Shown piece by piece: positions 49,883 to 59,220 of a DNA stretch of 64,000 nucleotides (the stretch's first letter is position 1; each line of letters begins with the position of its first letter). Below the pieces are notes generated by a model. The model ran no database searches. It worked only from the letters and a program-made list of their open reading frames with translations, and was not told the DNA's origin. Origin of the DNA: Mucilaginibacter defluvii (GTDB taxonomy: Bacteria; Bacteroidota; Bacteroidia; Sphingobacteriales; Sphingobacteriaceae); NCBI RefSeq assembly GCF_039543225.1, contig NZ_BAABJI010000002.1, positions 2,108,001 through 2,172,000 of the forward strand, in the 5' to 3' direction. The translations under genes and the position numbers were made by a program.

Positions 49883-51109
49883 TTATAAGTGGTATCGCAA
49901 ATTTACCCCCAGCACCCTTGATGATATACCGAATAACACATAGTTGGTGTACGCGGCGCGTGGCACGTAAGTAAATGCTACCTCATACCGTTTGGCTATT
50001 ACGGCCCCGGCTTGTAAGGGAAAATTTGCCCAATAACTTTCTAACTTGTAAGGAACGACCAAGTACGATGCGGTGTTATTATCCGCATAAAAACGATTGT
50101 TTTTGTAAAACGAAAAATTCAGGCCAATGCCTGCCGACGCAAACAACCGTACCGCCTCGTCGCTGTAAAAGCTAAAAAGAGCCTGCGGAGTTAACGATGC
50201 GTTATATTGCTCAAACTGGTAGAACTGCCTGTTTTTAGCCCCGGTATATAATGGGTCAATCCCGGAAAAAGTGGGCTTATTGTATGAAAACGACACTTCT
50301 GCCCTTAATATTAACTTTTTAGTGACAACGTTATTAAAAATATCCACGCCCGCGTGTATCCTTGGCGAAAAGCTATTAACCGTACCCGCCGCTGTAAACT
50401 GGTTATCGCCTACGAAACGGTTTTGTGATACTACACCGCCCAGCCCTACAAAAAACTGGTGCCCGCCGGTAGATTTATGAACACGTTTACCATCGCCGTT
50501 CATTTTTTCGAAAACCCGGACCAGGTCATCCCGCCGGTAGTTCAGCCTGTCAAAATCAGCAAGGCGCACGCTTCCTTCACCATATTTTTTTTGTAGCTCA
50601 AAAACCTGCGAAATGTAAACCGGCAAAGTTCGTATGGTTGTCCCGTCTTCGTAATAATTATAGTAAACCAGTTCGACAGGAGCCTGATTGGCTTCCTTAA
50701 AAAAGAAGCTGCGTTTGTTATCCTTGAATTTATCATATAACGAAACCTTCGACCCGCTGATCAGCTCATGCAAAAAAACGGTATCAGTGCTTGTTGTAGT
50801 GTCCCGATAGTTATCCATATCAGGAAACACATTTTTGTTGTTGCTAACACGCCCTATATAGGCCAGGTACGCATAATCGCCGGCGGCAAAACTTTTAATG
50901 GTAAGCGGAGTGTATTTAGTTTCTTCCCTGTCTGCCTGGCTTTTTTTAAAACTTATAGACTGCGGATTAGTGTCCCACTCCTTTACATTAATATAGCCTT
51001 TAACCGTATCGCCGTTAATTTGAATAACGTAACCCTCTCGATAATTGGATTGGGCAATACAAATCACAGGGCATATTAACGTCGCTAAAATTGTAACTAA
51101 GGTTTTCAT
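49883..51109 (-). CDS. Outer-membrane-like beta-barrel protein, tandem paralogue A
   Basis: The 408-aa protein has a signal peptide to about residue 19 (ICIAQ). The N-terminal domain begins SNYREGYVIQINGDTVKGYI and repeats features of its neighbour (paralogue B). The C-terminal part, from about residue 215, has alternating beta strands ending LGVNLRYHL, typical for an outer-membrane barrel. I do not recognise a named family. It lies 20 bp after paralogue B on the same strand, so the two are probably one transcript made by gene duplication. Confidence 0.7.
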   Translation of the reverse strand: MKTLVTILATLICPVICIAQSNYREGYVIQINGDTVKGYINVKEWDTNPQSISFKKSQADREETKYTPLTIKSFAAGDYAYLAYIGRVSNNKNVFPDMDNYRDTTTSTDTVFLHELISGSKVSLYDKFKDNKRSFFFKEANQAPVELVYYNYYEDGTTIRTLPVYISQVFELQKKYGEGSVRLADFDRLNYRRDDLVRVFEKMNGDGKRVHKSTGGHQFFVGLGGVVSQNRFVGDNQFTAAGTVNSFSPRIHAGVDIFNNVVTKKLILRAEVSFSYNKPTFSGIDPLYTGAKNRQFYQFEQYNASLTPQALFSFYSDEAVRLFASAGIGLNFSFYKNNRFYADNNTASYLVVPYKLESYWANFPLQAGAVIAKRYEVAFTYVPRAAYTNYVLFGISSRVLGVNLRYHL

Positions 51110-51129
51110 TGTTTATTTTAAGATTCAGG

Positions 51130-52392
51130 TTAGTTGATTGCGTATCTGATAGTAAGCGCGGTAGTCGACATTTTAAGGCCGGTAAGCTGTTCGGCATTAA
51201 TGCGGTGAGGTATAGTATAACTCAATGCTGCCTCAACTTTTTTGTTTAAAATTACCCCAAGCTGCAAAGGCATCATAACTATAAATTTTGAAAGCTCATA
51301 AGTTGGATAATAAGCCGAGCCATTTAATATCGCCTCGTCGCTTACGCCGTTTTTAGTGTAATTGTTATAGCTGAAGGCTACGCCGCCTCCAACATTTATT
51401 TTTACCTTATTGGCATTGTAAAGGTTATATATTACCTGCGGCGCCAAGCTAATAAAATTCCGCTTGATTTGATACACCTGGGTTTCGGGCTGATTAGCGG
51501 CGTTAAGCGCATTGCGAAAAGCCTCGCCCTGCAAAAACTCCGCGCTAAGTTCAGCCCTGAATATTATTTTTTGGGTAACCGGATTATTAAAGAAATTCAA
51601 CCCGGTAACAATTTTAAGTCCCGGTTTTGAAGATACGTCATCAAACACTATTGATGAAACCGTTCTGAAAGTAGTTCGGGCCAGCACTACCCCTGCGCCA
51701 ACATAAAATTGGGCTGTTGGTTGCCTGTTCGCTCCTTTAACTTCCTTTTGGCCGTTTATTTTACGCACCAGGCGCAACAGGTCATGCTCGTTGTAAGCTG
51801 TTTTTTCAATATCCTGCAAGTTGTAGGTGCCCCAATCCGGATGCTGACGCGTAAGATTTAACAACTGCTGAACGTAAAACTTTTCATCACGCAAAACATT
51901 ACTGCCATGTAGCGATGCCTCTTCGTTGTTATCACTATAGTAATAGCGGTAGTAATTTAGTTCAACAGGCTGCGCGCCGGCTGCTTTGTAAAAGAAGCGG
52001 GGTTTTATGTTATCTGCAAGCGCGTATAACGATAACTTGTCGCCATTATCGAGCTCTTTCAAAAAAACATTGGCCAGCCTGGTGGTTGTGTCCCGATCCT
52101 TGTCAACGTTTGGAAATTGGTTACGGTTATTACTGATACGGCCTGAGTAACTGATATAATTAAAATCGGGCTGCACATAAAAACCGCGCATATCAGCAGG
52201 ATTGTAGCGTTGCAATGCACCGTCTGCAGCTTTAAAATCAATATACTCAGGGTTAATAGTCCACTCCCTGAGATCTATCTTTCCGCGGATGGTATCGCCA
52301 TTATTTTTAATTACATAACCATCCTTGAAGTTTGATTGCGCAAGCAAAGTAAATGGCATTAACATGCCGAGCAATAAGGCGTAGATTTTCAT
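51130..52392 (-). CDS. Outer-membrane-like beta-barrel protein, tandem paralogue B
   Basis: The 420-aa protein has a signal peptide to about residue 18 (TLLAQ). It shares the start SNFKDGYVIKNNGDTIRGKI and later blocks (SYSGRISNNRNQFPNVDKD in B, AYIGRVSNNKNVFPDMDNY in A) with the next gene. The N-terminal 200 residues look like a periplasmic domain; the C-terminal part is strand-rich and ends in a beta strand. Function is unknown. It begins 41 bp after metF on the same strand, but a link to methionine metabolism is not suggested by sequence. Confidence 0.7.
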   Translation of the reverse strand: MKIYALLLGMLMPFTLLAQSNFKDGYVIKNNGDTIRGKIDLREWTINPEYIDFKAADGALQRYNPADMRGFYVQPDFNYISYSGRISNNRNQFPNVDKDRDTTTRLANVFLKELDNGDKLSLYALADNIKPRFFYKAAGAQPVELNYYRYYYSDNNEEASLHGSNVLRDEKFYVQQLLNLTRQHPDWGTYNLQDIEKTAYNEHDLLRLVRKINGQKEVKGANRQPTAQFYVGAGVVLARTTFRTVSSIVFDDVSSKPGLKIVTGLNFFNNPVTQKIIFRAELSAEFLQGEAFRNALNAANQPETQVYQIKRNFISLAPQVIYNLYNANKVKINVGGGVAFSYNNYTKNGVSDEAILNGSAYYPTYELSKFIVMMPLQLGVILNKKVEAALSYTIPHRINAEQLTGLKMSTTALTIRYAIN

Positions 52393-52433
52393 TAAATTAT
52401 GTAAGGTTTAGATCAAATAGTAAGATAAATCAA

Positions 52434-53390
52434 TTAAAATATAGCCTCGGCAATGCGCTTTGTAGGGCCAGGGTTACCCATGGTATAAAAGTGCAGTACC
52501 GGCGCACCAAAGTTAACCAATTCTTTGCATTGGTTTATCATCCATTCAATACCCACATCTTTTACATCCTTTTCGTCTTTACAACCTTGTATGGCATCCA
52601 CCAAATCTTCGGGCATATCAATAAAGAATGTTTTTGAAAGACTCACCAATTGCTTTGACGCGGTGATAGGTTTCAGTCCCGGAATGATCGGTACGTTTAT
52701 ACCATGCTCGCGGCACTTGTTCACAAACTCAAAATATTTTTTATTGTCAAAAAACATTTGCGTTACAATGAACTCCGCCCCCATATCTACTTTTTGTTTC
52801 AGGTATTGAAAGTCAGATTTAAGGTTAGGTGCCTCAAAGTGTTTTTCGGGATAACCAGCCACGCCGATGCAAAAGTCGGTACGTGCAATGTCGCCATAAT
52901 CTTCGTGCAGGTATTTGCCGTTGTTCATGTCAACCACCTGTTGCAGCAACTCTGTAGCGTAACAATGGCCGTTGGGTGTAGGTACAAACGCCGCATCGCC
53001 ACGGCGGGCATCACCACGTAAAACCAGTACGTTATCAATGCCTAAAAACTGAAGGTCAATCAGCGCGTTCTCGGTTTCATCCTTAGTAAAACCACCACAA
53101 AGCATGTGGGGCACAGTATCAACCTTATACTTGTTCATGATAGCCGCGCAAATGGCTATGGTACCCGGGCGTTTGCGATAACTTAGCTTTTCGAGCAGGC
53201 CGTTATCATGCTGTTTATAGATATAATCTTCGCGCAGCGAGGTAACATCAATAAACGGTGGGTTAAACTCCATCAACGGATCGATGGCGTTATAGATACC
53301 CTGTATACTTTGCCCCTTTAAGGGCGGTATCAACTCAAATGAAAAAAGTGTTTTGCCGTTGGCATTTTTAATATGTTCGGTGATCTTCAT
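52434..53390 (-). CDS. metF: 5,10-methylenetetrahydrofolate reductase
   Basis: The 318-aa TIM-barrel flavoenzyme starts MKITEHIKNANGKTLFSFEL; Glu19 corresponds to the catalytic Glu of MetF. VDTVPHMLCGGFTKDE, DNVLVLRGDA and FIVTQMFFDNKKYFEFV are FAD- and folate-binding blocks. It reduces 5,10-methylene-THF to 5-methyl-THF, the methyl donor for MetH. It follows metH by 91 bp on the same strand, so it should share the SAM-I riboswitch control. The start codon lies directly against a GC-rich repeat containing AGGGG. Confidence 0.95.
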   Translation of the reverse strand: MKITEHIKNANGKTLFSFELIPPLKGQSIQGIYNAIDPLMEFNPPFIDVTSLREDYIYKQHDNGLLEKLSYRKRPGTIAICAAIMNKYKVDTVPHMLCGGFTKDETENALIDLQFLGIDNVLVLRGDARRGDAAFVPTPNGHCYATELLQQVVDMNNGKYLHEDYGDIARTDFCIGVAGYPEKHFEAPNLKSDFQYLKQKVDMGAEFIVTQMFFDNKKYFEFVNKCREHGINVPIIPGLKPITASKQLVSLSKTFFIDMPEDLVDAIQGCKDEKDVKDVGIEWMINQCKELVNFGAPVLHFYTMGNPGPTKRIAEAIF

Positions 53391-53420
53391 GGAGCCCCTA
53401 CCCCTAAAGGGGGATTTTTT
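53391..53420. repeat. GC-rich hairpin repeat, copy adjacent to metF start
   Basis: CCCCTACCCC-TAAA-GGGGGATTTTTT is an inverted copy relative to the one at 53457. It ends at the metF ATG, so its AGGGG on the minus strand occupies the ribosome-binding position. Confidence 0.55.
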
Positions 53421-53456
53421 GGATATAGATTCTGTTAGTTGTCAAATATAATATAA

Positions 53457-53480
53457 AGCTCCCTTCAGGGGGCCGGGGGG
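53457..53480. repeat. GC-rich hairpin repeat after metH
   Basis: GCTCCCTTCAGGGGGCCGGGG begins next to the metH stop codon. It is similar to the elements after GH3 and gltX, and the copy at 53391 is in opposite orientation. The pair frames about 36 bp of A/T-rich sequence. Confidence 0.6.
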
Positions 53481-53481
53481 A

Positions 53482-56400
53482 TCAATAATTAAGATTCGGT
53501 CCCAGCCATCTTTCAGCATCTTCAATGGTCATACCTTTGCGGTGTGCGTAGTCAGTAACTTGATCTTTGCCTATTTTGCCCAAGCCAAAGTACCTTGCCT
53601 GCGGGTGCGCGAAGTAAAAACCACTTACTGATGCGGCCGGCATCATAGCCAAACTCTCGGTAAGGTGCATATGCGCGTTGTCTTCGGCCTTTAGCAATTC
53701 AAACAAGGTTGTTTTCTCCGTATGATCCGGACAGGCGGGGTAACCCGGTGCCGGGCGAATGCCCTGGTATTGTTCTTTGATGAGGTCGATATTATCCAAA
53801 TTCTCATCCTTGGCATAACCCCAGTATTCCTTGCGTACCAGCTCGTGCATTTTTTCGGCAAACGCCTCGGCTAAACGGTCGGCAAGGGCCTTGGCCATAA
53901 TGCTATTGTAATCGTCATGATCCTTTTCAAATTCGGCTACCAGTTCGTCGCAGCCAATACCGGCAGTTACGGCAAAGCCACCCCAGTAGTCAATAATGCC
54001 ACTATCCTTTGGCGCGATAAAATCCGCAAGGGCGTAATATGGTTCGTCCTTGGCTTTTTCGGCTTGCTGGCGCAGGGTATGTATTTTAGTAATGACGTGC
54101 TGGCGAGTTTCATCGGTATATAATTCAATATCATCACCTATGCTGTTGGCCGGCCAAAAACCGATCACCCCGTTGGCATGCAGCAGCTTTTCGTCAACAA
54201 TACGTTTAAGCAATACCTGCGCATCATCAAATAGTTTTTTCGCTTCCTGCCCTACAAATTTATCCTCAAATATTTTGGGGTAACTGCCACGTAGCTCCCA
54301 GGTATGAAAAAACGGTGTCCAATCGATATAAGGCAACAACTGCTCCAAAGGGTATGATTCGATAACTTTTGTACCCGTAAATGTTGGTTTATTAGGGATA
54401 GCGCCATTCAGGTTGATGTTGCATTTCATGCGGCGGGCATCCTCAATACTCACAAAGCGCTTATCGTTACGCTTGTTTAAATGCGCCTCGCGGGCTTTGG
54501 CATATTCATCCTTTATACCCTGAATATAATCGTCCTTTACACTGGCGTTCATCAGGTTGCTGCACACGGTTACGCTGCGCGATGCGTCCAGCACATGTAT
54601 GGCAGCTCCCGAATAGTTTGGCGCTACCTTTACCGCGGCATGTATGCGTGAAGTGGTTGCCCCACCAATAATAAGCGGAATGGTAAAGCCCTCACGCTCC
54701 ATCTCCTTGGCAAAATGCACCATTTCATCCAGCGATGGGGTGATTAATCCGCTCAGGCCTATAATATCTACCTGTTGTTTTTTAGCTTCTTCAATAATGC
54801 GTTGGGCAGGCACCATCACCCCCAGGTCAATCACCTCGAAGTTGTTACAGGCCAATACTACGCCAACTATATTTTTCCCTATATCGTGCACGTCGCCTTT
54901 TACAGTGGCCATCAGCACTTTGCCGGCATTGCTGCGTTCGTTGCCCGTGGCGTTCTTGGCTTTTTCGGCCTCAATAAATGGCAGCAAATAAGCTACGGCC
55001 TTTTTCATCACCCTGGCTGATTTTACCACCTGCGGTAAAAACATTTTACCGGCGCCAAACAGGTCGCCTACGATATTCATGCCATCCATTAGCGGCCCCT
55101 CAATCACCTCCAGCGGACGGGCATATTGCTGGCGTGCCTCTTCCACGTCAGCATCCAGGTACTCAATTATGCCCTTTACCAGTGCATGCGACAGGCGCTT
55201 TTCAACCGGCTCCTTGCGCCATTCCTCATCTTTAATAATCTCCTTGCCTTTACTTTTTATGGTATCGGCAAACTCAACCAAACGCTCGGTAGCATCCGGG
55301 CGACGGTTAAGCAGTACATCCTCTACCAGTACCAACAGGTCTTTAGGGATCTCTTCATAAACTTCCAGCATACCGGCGTTAACAATGCCCATATCCAGCC
55401 CGGCACTGATAGCATGGTATAAAAATGCCGAGTGCATAGCCTCGCGTACCACGTTATTTCCACGGAACGAGAACGATATATTACTTACCCCACCGCTAAC
55501 TTTAGCGTGCGGCAGGTTTTGTTTTATCCAGCGGGTAGCTTCAATAAAATCAACCGCGTAGTTGTTATGCTCCTCTAAGCCGGTAGCTACGGTGAGGATA
55601 TTTGGGTCGAAGATGATATCCTGCGGTGGAAAACCAACCTCGTTAACCAGTATATTGTATGATCGTTGGCAAATTTCGATACGGCGTTCCAATGAATCGG
55701 CCTGGCCGGTTTCATCAAACGCCATTACTACCACCGCCGCGCCGTAGCTTAATATTTTGCGGGCATATTCTTTAAACTTTTCTTCGCCTTCTTTTAGCGA
55801 GATGGAGTTCACGATGCCTTTCCCCTGCAAACATTTTAAACCTGCCTCGATCACTGTCCATTTTGAGGAGTCGATCATGATGGGCAACTTGGCAATATCC
55901 GGTTCAGAAGCTACGAGATTCAGGAACTTCACCATCACGGCTTCCGAGTCGATCATGCCCTCGTCCATGTTAATGTCGATCACCTGGGCACCACCCTCTA
56001 CCTGCTGACGGGCAACAGTTAAGGCAGCCTCGTAATCTTCAGCCAATATCAGCTTCGAGAATTTTGGCGACCCGGTTATATTGGTACGCTCACCTACGTT
56101 TACAAAGTTGGTTTCGGGGGTCAGTGTTACCGCCTCCAAGCCACTCAGGCGCAAATAGGGTTCAATCTGCGGTAACTGGCGTGGCGGAAATTTTGCTGCC
56201 CGCTCGGCAATGCAACTGATGTGATCGGGCGTGGTGCCGCAGCAGCCGCCGACTATATTTACCAGTCCGGCTTTTATAAAATCATCAACCTGGTGTGCGG
56301 TTTCGTGCGGAGTTTCATCATACGCGCCAAACTCGTTGGGTAAGCCTGCGTTAGGATAAGCGGAAATATATACATCAGCCTTGTTAGATAGCTCTTCCAG

Positions 56401-57156
56401 GTATGGCCGCATCTCTTTAGCACCCAAAGCGCAGTTCAAACCTACCGACAGCAAATTGGCATGGCGGATAGAATTCCAGAACGCCTCAACTGTTTGCCCC
56501 GAAAGGGTACGGCCCGAAGCATCGGTTATGGTACCCGAGATCATGATCGGCAGTTGCTTGCCGCTTTCCTCTGCATAACGCTGGATGGCAAATAGGGCAG
56601 CCTTGGCATTCAGGGTATCAAATATGGTTTCAACCAGTAACAAGTCTGAGCCGCCATCAACCAATCCACGCACCTGCTCATAATAAGCTTCGGCCAGATC
56701 GTCAAAGCTCACGGCACGGTACCCGGGATCATTCACATCCGGCGATATGGATGCCGTGCGGTTTGTAGGTCCGACTGCGCCTGCCACAAAGCGAGGCTTT
56801 TCAGGTGTTTTTTTATTATACTCGTCGGCAACCTCACGGGCAAGGCGTGCGCCTTCATAGCTCATCTCATAAGCCAGCTCCTCCATGTGGTAGTCAGCCA
56901 GTGATATACGCTGGGTACTGAAGGTGTTGGTTTCAATAATATCGGCACCCGCGTCCAGGTACTCTACATGTATGGCCTTAATAATATCGGGGCGCGTAAG
57001 GTTAAGCAGGTCGTTACTACCTTTTAAGTCCGACGGATGCGCTGCGAAACGCTCGCCACGAAAATCAGCCTCGGTAAGCTGGTACCGCTGTATCATGGTA
57101 CCCATTGCCCCGTCAATAACCAGTATGCGTTTTTTAAGTTCTTCTCTAATGTCCAT
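53482..57156 (-). CDS. metH: Cobalamin-dependent methionine synthase
   Basis: The 1224-aa protein is full-length MetH. The order is a homocysteine-binding domain (1-330), pterin-binding domain (about 355-640), B12-binding cap and domain (about 660-890) and AdoMet activation domain (about 900-1224). Zinc cysteines are Cys242 (GLNCALG), Cys305 and Cys306 (VGGCCGTTP). The cobalt-ligand His757 lies in GDVHDIGKN. The reactivation domain has [12 protein letters not shown]. It transfers a methyl group from 5-methyl-THF to homocysteine, using B12. A SAM-I riboswitch lies upstream and metF follows, so the operon is probably down-regulated when SAM is high. Confidence 0.97.
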   Translation of the reverse strand: MDIREELKKRILVIDGAMGTMIQRYQLTEADFRGERFAAHPSDLKGSNDLLNLTRPDIIKAIHVEYLDAGADIIETNTFSTQRISLADYHMEELAYEMSYEGARLAREVADEYNKKTPEKPRFVAGAVGPTNRTASISPDVNDPGYRAVSFDDLAEAYYEQVRGLVDGGSDLLLVETIFDTLNAKAALFAIQRYAEESGKQLPIMISGTITDASGRTLSGQTVEAFWNSIRHANLLSVGLNCALGAKEMRPYLEELSNKADVYISAYPNAGLPNEFGAYDETPHETAHQVDDFIKAGLVNIVGGCCGTTPDHISCIAERAAKFPPRQLPQIEPYLRLSGLEAVTLTPETNFVNVGERTNITGSPKFSKLILAEDYEAALTVARQQVEGGAQVIDINMDEGMIDSEAVMVKFLNLVASEPDIAKLPIMIDSSKWTVIEAGLKCLQGKGIVNSISLKEGEEKFKEYARKILSYGAAVVVMAFDETGQADSLERRIEICQRSYNILVNEVGFPPQDIIFDPNILTVATGLEEHNNYAVDFIEATRWIKQNLPHAKVSGGVSNISFSFRGNNVVREAMHSAFLYHAISAGLDMGIVNAGMLEVYEEIPKDLLVLVEDVLLNRRPDATERLVEFADTIKSKGKEIIKDEEWRKEPVEKRLSHALVKGIIEYLDADVEEARQQYARPLEVIEGPLMDGMNIVGDLFGAGKMFLPQVVKSARVMKKAVAYLLPFIEAEKAKNATGNERSNAGKVLMATVKGDVHDIGKNIVGVVLACNNFEVIDLGVMVPAQRIIEEAKKQQVDIIGLSGLITPSLDEMVHFAKEMEREGFTIPLIIGGATTSRIHAAVKVAPNYSGAAIHVLDASRSVTVCSNLMNASVKDDYIQGIKDEYAKAREAHLNKRNDKRFVSIEDARRMKCNINLNGAIPNKPTFTGTKVIESYPLEQLLPYIDWTPFFHTWELRGSYPKIFEDKFVGQEAKKLFDDAQVLLKRIVDEKLLHANGVIGFWPANSIGDDIELYTDETRQHVITKIHTLRQQAEKAKDEPYYALADFIAPKDSGIIDYWGGFAVTAGIGCDELVAEFEKDHDDYNSIMAKALADRLAEAFAEKMHELVRKEYWGYAKDENLDNIDLIKEQYQGIRPAPGYPACPDHTEKTTLFELLKAEDNAHMHLTESLAMMPAASVSGFYFAHPQARYFGLGKIGKDQVTDYAHRKGMTIEDAERWLGPNLNY

Positions 57157-57166
57157 TTGTTAAGAT

Positions 57167-57194
57167 ATGAGATGTGAGATTTGAGATATGAGAC
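57167..57194 (-). repeat. Tandem heptad repeat at metH start
   Basis: Four 7-bp units (ATGAGAT, GTGAGAT, TTGAGAT, ATGAGAC) end 10 bp before the metH ATG and therefore lie in the ribosome-binding region of the leader. Opposite-orientation heptads occur at 57281-57315. Confidence 0.6.
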
Positions 57195-57280
57195 AGGATG
57201 CCATAATTGGACATCTACCTACATCAAAAACCCCATATCAAAACTTGAGTTGTTTAATCATCAGATCGAAATGGCAAAGC

Positions 57281-57315
57281 ATCTCAAATTTCATGTCTAA
57301 TAGCTCAAATCTAAA
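57281..57315 (-). repeat. Degenerate heptad array, inverted relative to the metH-start copy
   Basis: Five diverged 7-bp units (ATCTCAA, ATTTCAT, GTCTAAT, AGCTCAA, ATCTAAA) run in the opposite orientation to the array at 57167. ATTTGAGAT can pair with ATCTCAAAT of the other array within the metH leader. Confidence 0.45.
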
Positions 57316-57356
57316 TACAGCTTATCTCGAAAAGTCGGGCGTTGTTATCTGACTTT

Positions 57357-57467
57357 CGCTTATCTTTCCTAACCACTTAGTTTGCAGTTAAGTAGAATGT
57401 AGCACCTTGTAAGCACAGGTTGCTAAGACATCGCAGGGTCTAATCCCTCCGTCTTTCTCCATAAGCG
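57357..57467 (-). ncRNA. SAM-I (S-box) riboswitch upstream of metH
   Basis: The reverse strand carries the conserved core: GGAGGGAT, ACCCTGCGATGTCTTAGCAA, ACAAGGTGCTACATTC, closed by the 7-bp P1 helix CGCTTAT / ATAAGCG. This fits the SAM-I family in order and spacing. It lies about 200 bp before metH, so SAM binding should lower metH-metF expression. No Rho-independent terminator was found after it; control may be at translation or by another route. Confidence 0.9.
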
Positions 57468-57470
57468 TTG

Positions 57471-57501
57471 CAAAATTGCACAATAAGTTTATAATGTGCA
57501 A
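57471..57501 (-). promoter_or_regulatory. Promoter of the metH riboswitch transcript
   Basis: On the minus strand, TTG (57499-57501), 20 bp and CAATTTTG (57471-57478) fit the Bacteroidota -33/-7 pattern with one mismatch. The expected transcription start falls at the first base of the riboswitch P1 helix. Confidence 0.5.
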
Positions 57502-57507
57502 CTGTTT

Positions 57508-59112
57508 TTAGCGGATAGCCGCGAAGGCCTGGTTGAAAGCATGGTCATCCTTGTTAACCACATGAAAATACGCGCTGTCGCCCCATTTAAAACGCGCGGC
57601 GTAGGCCTTCAGCAAGGTTTTTATTGCAGGCGCACTCGCTTTCAGCTCTTCCTTAGGGAAACGCCTGGTTACAACTGATGCATATTGCATAAAATCATTC
57701 AGTTCTGCATCGGTTGGTGAGTAGCTATTAACAAACTTATCAGCCAGGGGATATGCATGTAGTAGCGGCTGCATCCTATCGAGCACGTAAGATGTGAACA
57801 GCTGCACATCTGTAAGCGCTATAATTACCGGTGTGGATTGAGCAGTATCCGCCGGAACAAAAATATCGGGCATTATACCGCCGCCGCTGAACACCGGCTT
57901 GCCGCTGCTGGTACGGTAAGGCGACTTTTTATTGATAGCGCTATCGTTCAAACTCATTTCCGCCGAAAAAAGTTCTCCTTTACGCATACGCTCAGCCAGT
58001 TCATTACGATAGCTGGCCACGCCACGGCTGTATGATTTTTGTATCGATCTGCCTGAAGGCGTGTAATATCTGGCTACGGTGAGGTTTACTGCCGAGCCAT
58101 CCTCGAACGGGAATTGCTGCTGCACCAAACCCTTGCCGAATGAGCGGCGGCCAACAATCACAGCACGATCCAGGTCCTGCAAAGCGCCTGATAAAATCTC
58201 GCTGGCTGAAGCCGAATACTCATCGATCAACACCGCCATGCTGCCTTCCTGAAAACTTCCTGAATCTGTAGCGAAGTAATCGGTACGCGGCTCGTGCACG
58301 CCCTTTGTGTAAACGATCAGCTTATTCTTGGGCAAAAACTCGTCGGCCATTTCGGTAGCCGCGGTAAGATAACCGCCGCCATTGCCGCGCAGGTCAAGCA
58401 CCAGTTTTTTCATGCCCTGCACTTTAAGCCGGGCAATAGCTTTTTTAAAATCTGCATTGGTGGTTGCCGCGAACTTACTGATCTTGATGTAGCCGACATC
58501 GTTCCTCTCAACATAAGCCGCGTCCAGGCTACTCAAAGGCACGCGCCCGGGTTTTATGGAAAAACTTTTTTCAGCCGAAGCATCATCAGGCAACAACGCC
58601 GTTATAACTACACTTTGCGCCTGCTTTTCTTTTTTCAACAGTACCGCTGATGCAGCGCTGTCGGTTATGCCTGTTCCGGCAAATATTTTACCGTTAACGG
58701 CTATTACCCGGGTGCCGCCAACAATGCCGGCTTTAGCCGCCGGGCCGCCGGGGTATACCTGCGTAATCACCAAGGTATCACGCAGCAGCGTGTATTCAAT
58801 ACCCAAACCGTTAAAACCACCTTCGAGGCGTTCATTTACAGCACTGGCCTGCTTAGGCGGCAGATATAATGAATGCGGATCAAGCTTTTGCAGTAATTCG
58901 TTTACCGTAGCGCCCTCAATGCTGTCCACATTAACCGAGTCAACATAGTTATACTGCACCAGCTCCAATACTTTCGACATTTTATCGTTATGTTGTAACG
59001 ACAAGCCAAAAGGCTCAGAACCTGCACCGCCCCTCCCCAGGTAAACACCCAAAACCACCCCTAGTATGAGTAAAAAGGCAGAGCGGAATATGATGGAAGC
59101 AGTTTTTTTCAT
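57508..59112 (-). CDS. S41-family C-terminal processing peptidase
   Basis: The 534-aa protein has a membrane anchor or signal at residues 8-28 and a PDZ domain (about 90-180: GFNGLGIEYTLLRDTLVIT). The tail-specific protease core follows: YSASASEI with catalytic Ser302 and SFGKGLVQ with Lys327, 25 residues apart as in E. coli Tsp. It would degrade or process exported proteins in the periplasm. A TATCTTTG box lies just upstream of its start. It is divergent from murQ. Confidence 0.93.
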   Translation of the reverse strand: MKKTASIIFRSAFLLILGVVLGVYLGRGGAGSEPFGLSLQHNDKMSKVLELVQYNYVDSVNVDSIEGATVNELLQKLDPHSLYLPPKQASAVNERLEGGFNGLGIEYTLLRDTLVITQVYPGGPAAKAGIVGGTRVIAVNGKIFAGTGITDSAASAVLLKKEKQAQSVVITALLPDDASAEKSFSIKPGRVPLSSLDAAYVERNDVGYIKISKFAATTNADFKKAIARLKVQGMKKLVLDLRGNGGGYLTAATEMADEFLPKNKLIVYTKGVHEPRTDYFATDSGSFQEGSMAVLIDEYSASASEILSGALQDLDRAVIVGRRSFGKGLVQQQFPFEDGSAVNLTVARYYTPSGRSIQKSYSRGVASYRNELAERMRKGELFSAEMSLNDSAINKKSPYRTSSGKPVFSGGGIMPDIFVPADTAQSTPVIIALTDVQLFTSYVLDRMQPLLHAYPLADKFVNSYSPTDAELNDFMQYASVVTRRFPKEELKASAPAIKTLLKAYAARFKWGDSAYFHVVNKDDHAFNQAFAAIR

Positions 59113-59128
59113 TAGTATTATGTTAACA

Positions 59129-59136
59129 CAAAGATA
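59129..59136 (-). promoter_or_regulatory. Bacteroidota -7 element upstream of S41 peptidase gene
   Basis: TATCTTTG on the minus strand lies 17 bp before the start codon. A matching -33 box was not obvious. Confidence 0.4.
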
Positions 59137-59220
59137 ATTAAATTAAGTTCTGCGTATAATTCGACTATTACTGTATTTGATGAATTTTACCGAATTTTGT
59201 TAATCTAAAATCTATAATAA

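Noticed and set aside
57345..57360. Hairpin after the SAM riboswitch as a Rho-independent terminator
   Set aside because: The stem CGAAAGTC/GACTTTTCG is not followed by a T run on the minus strand.
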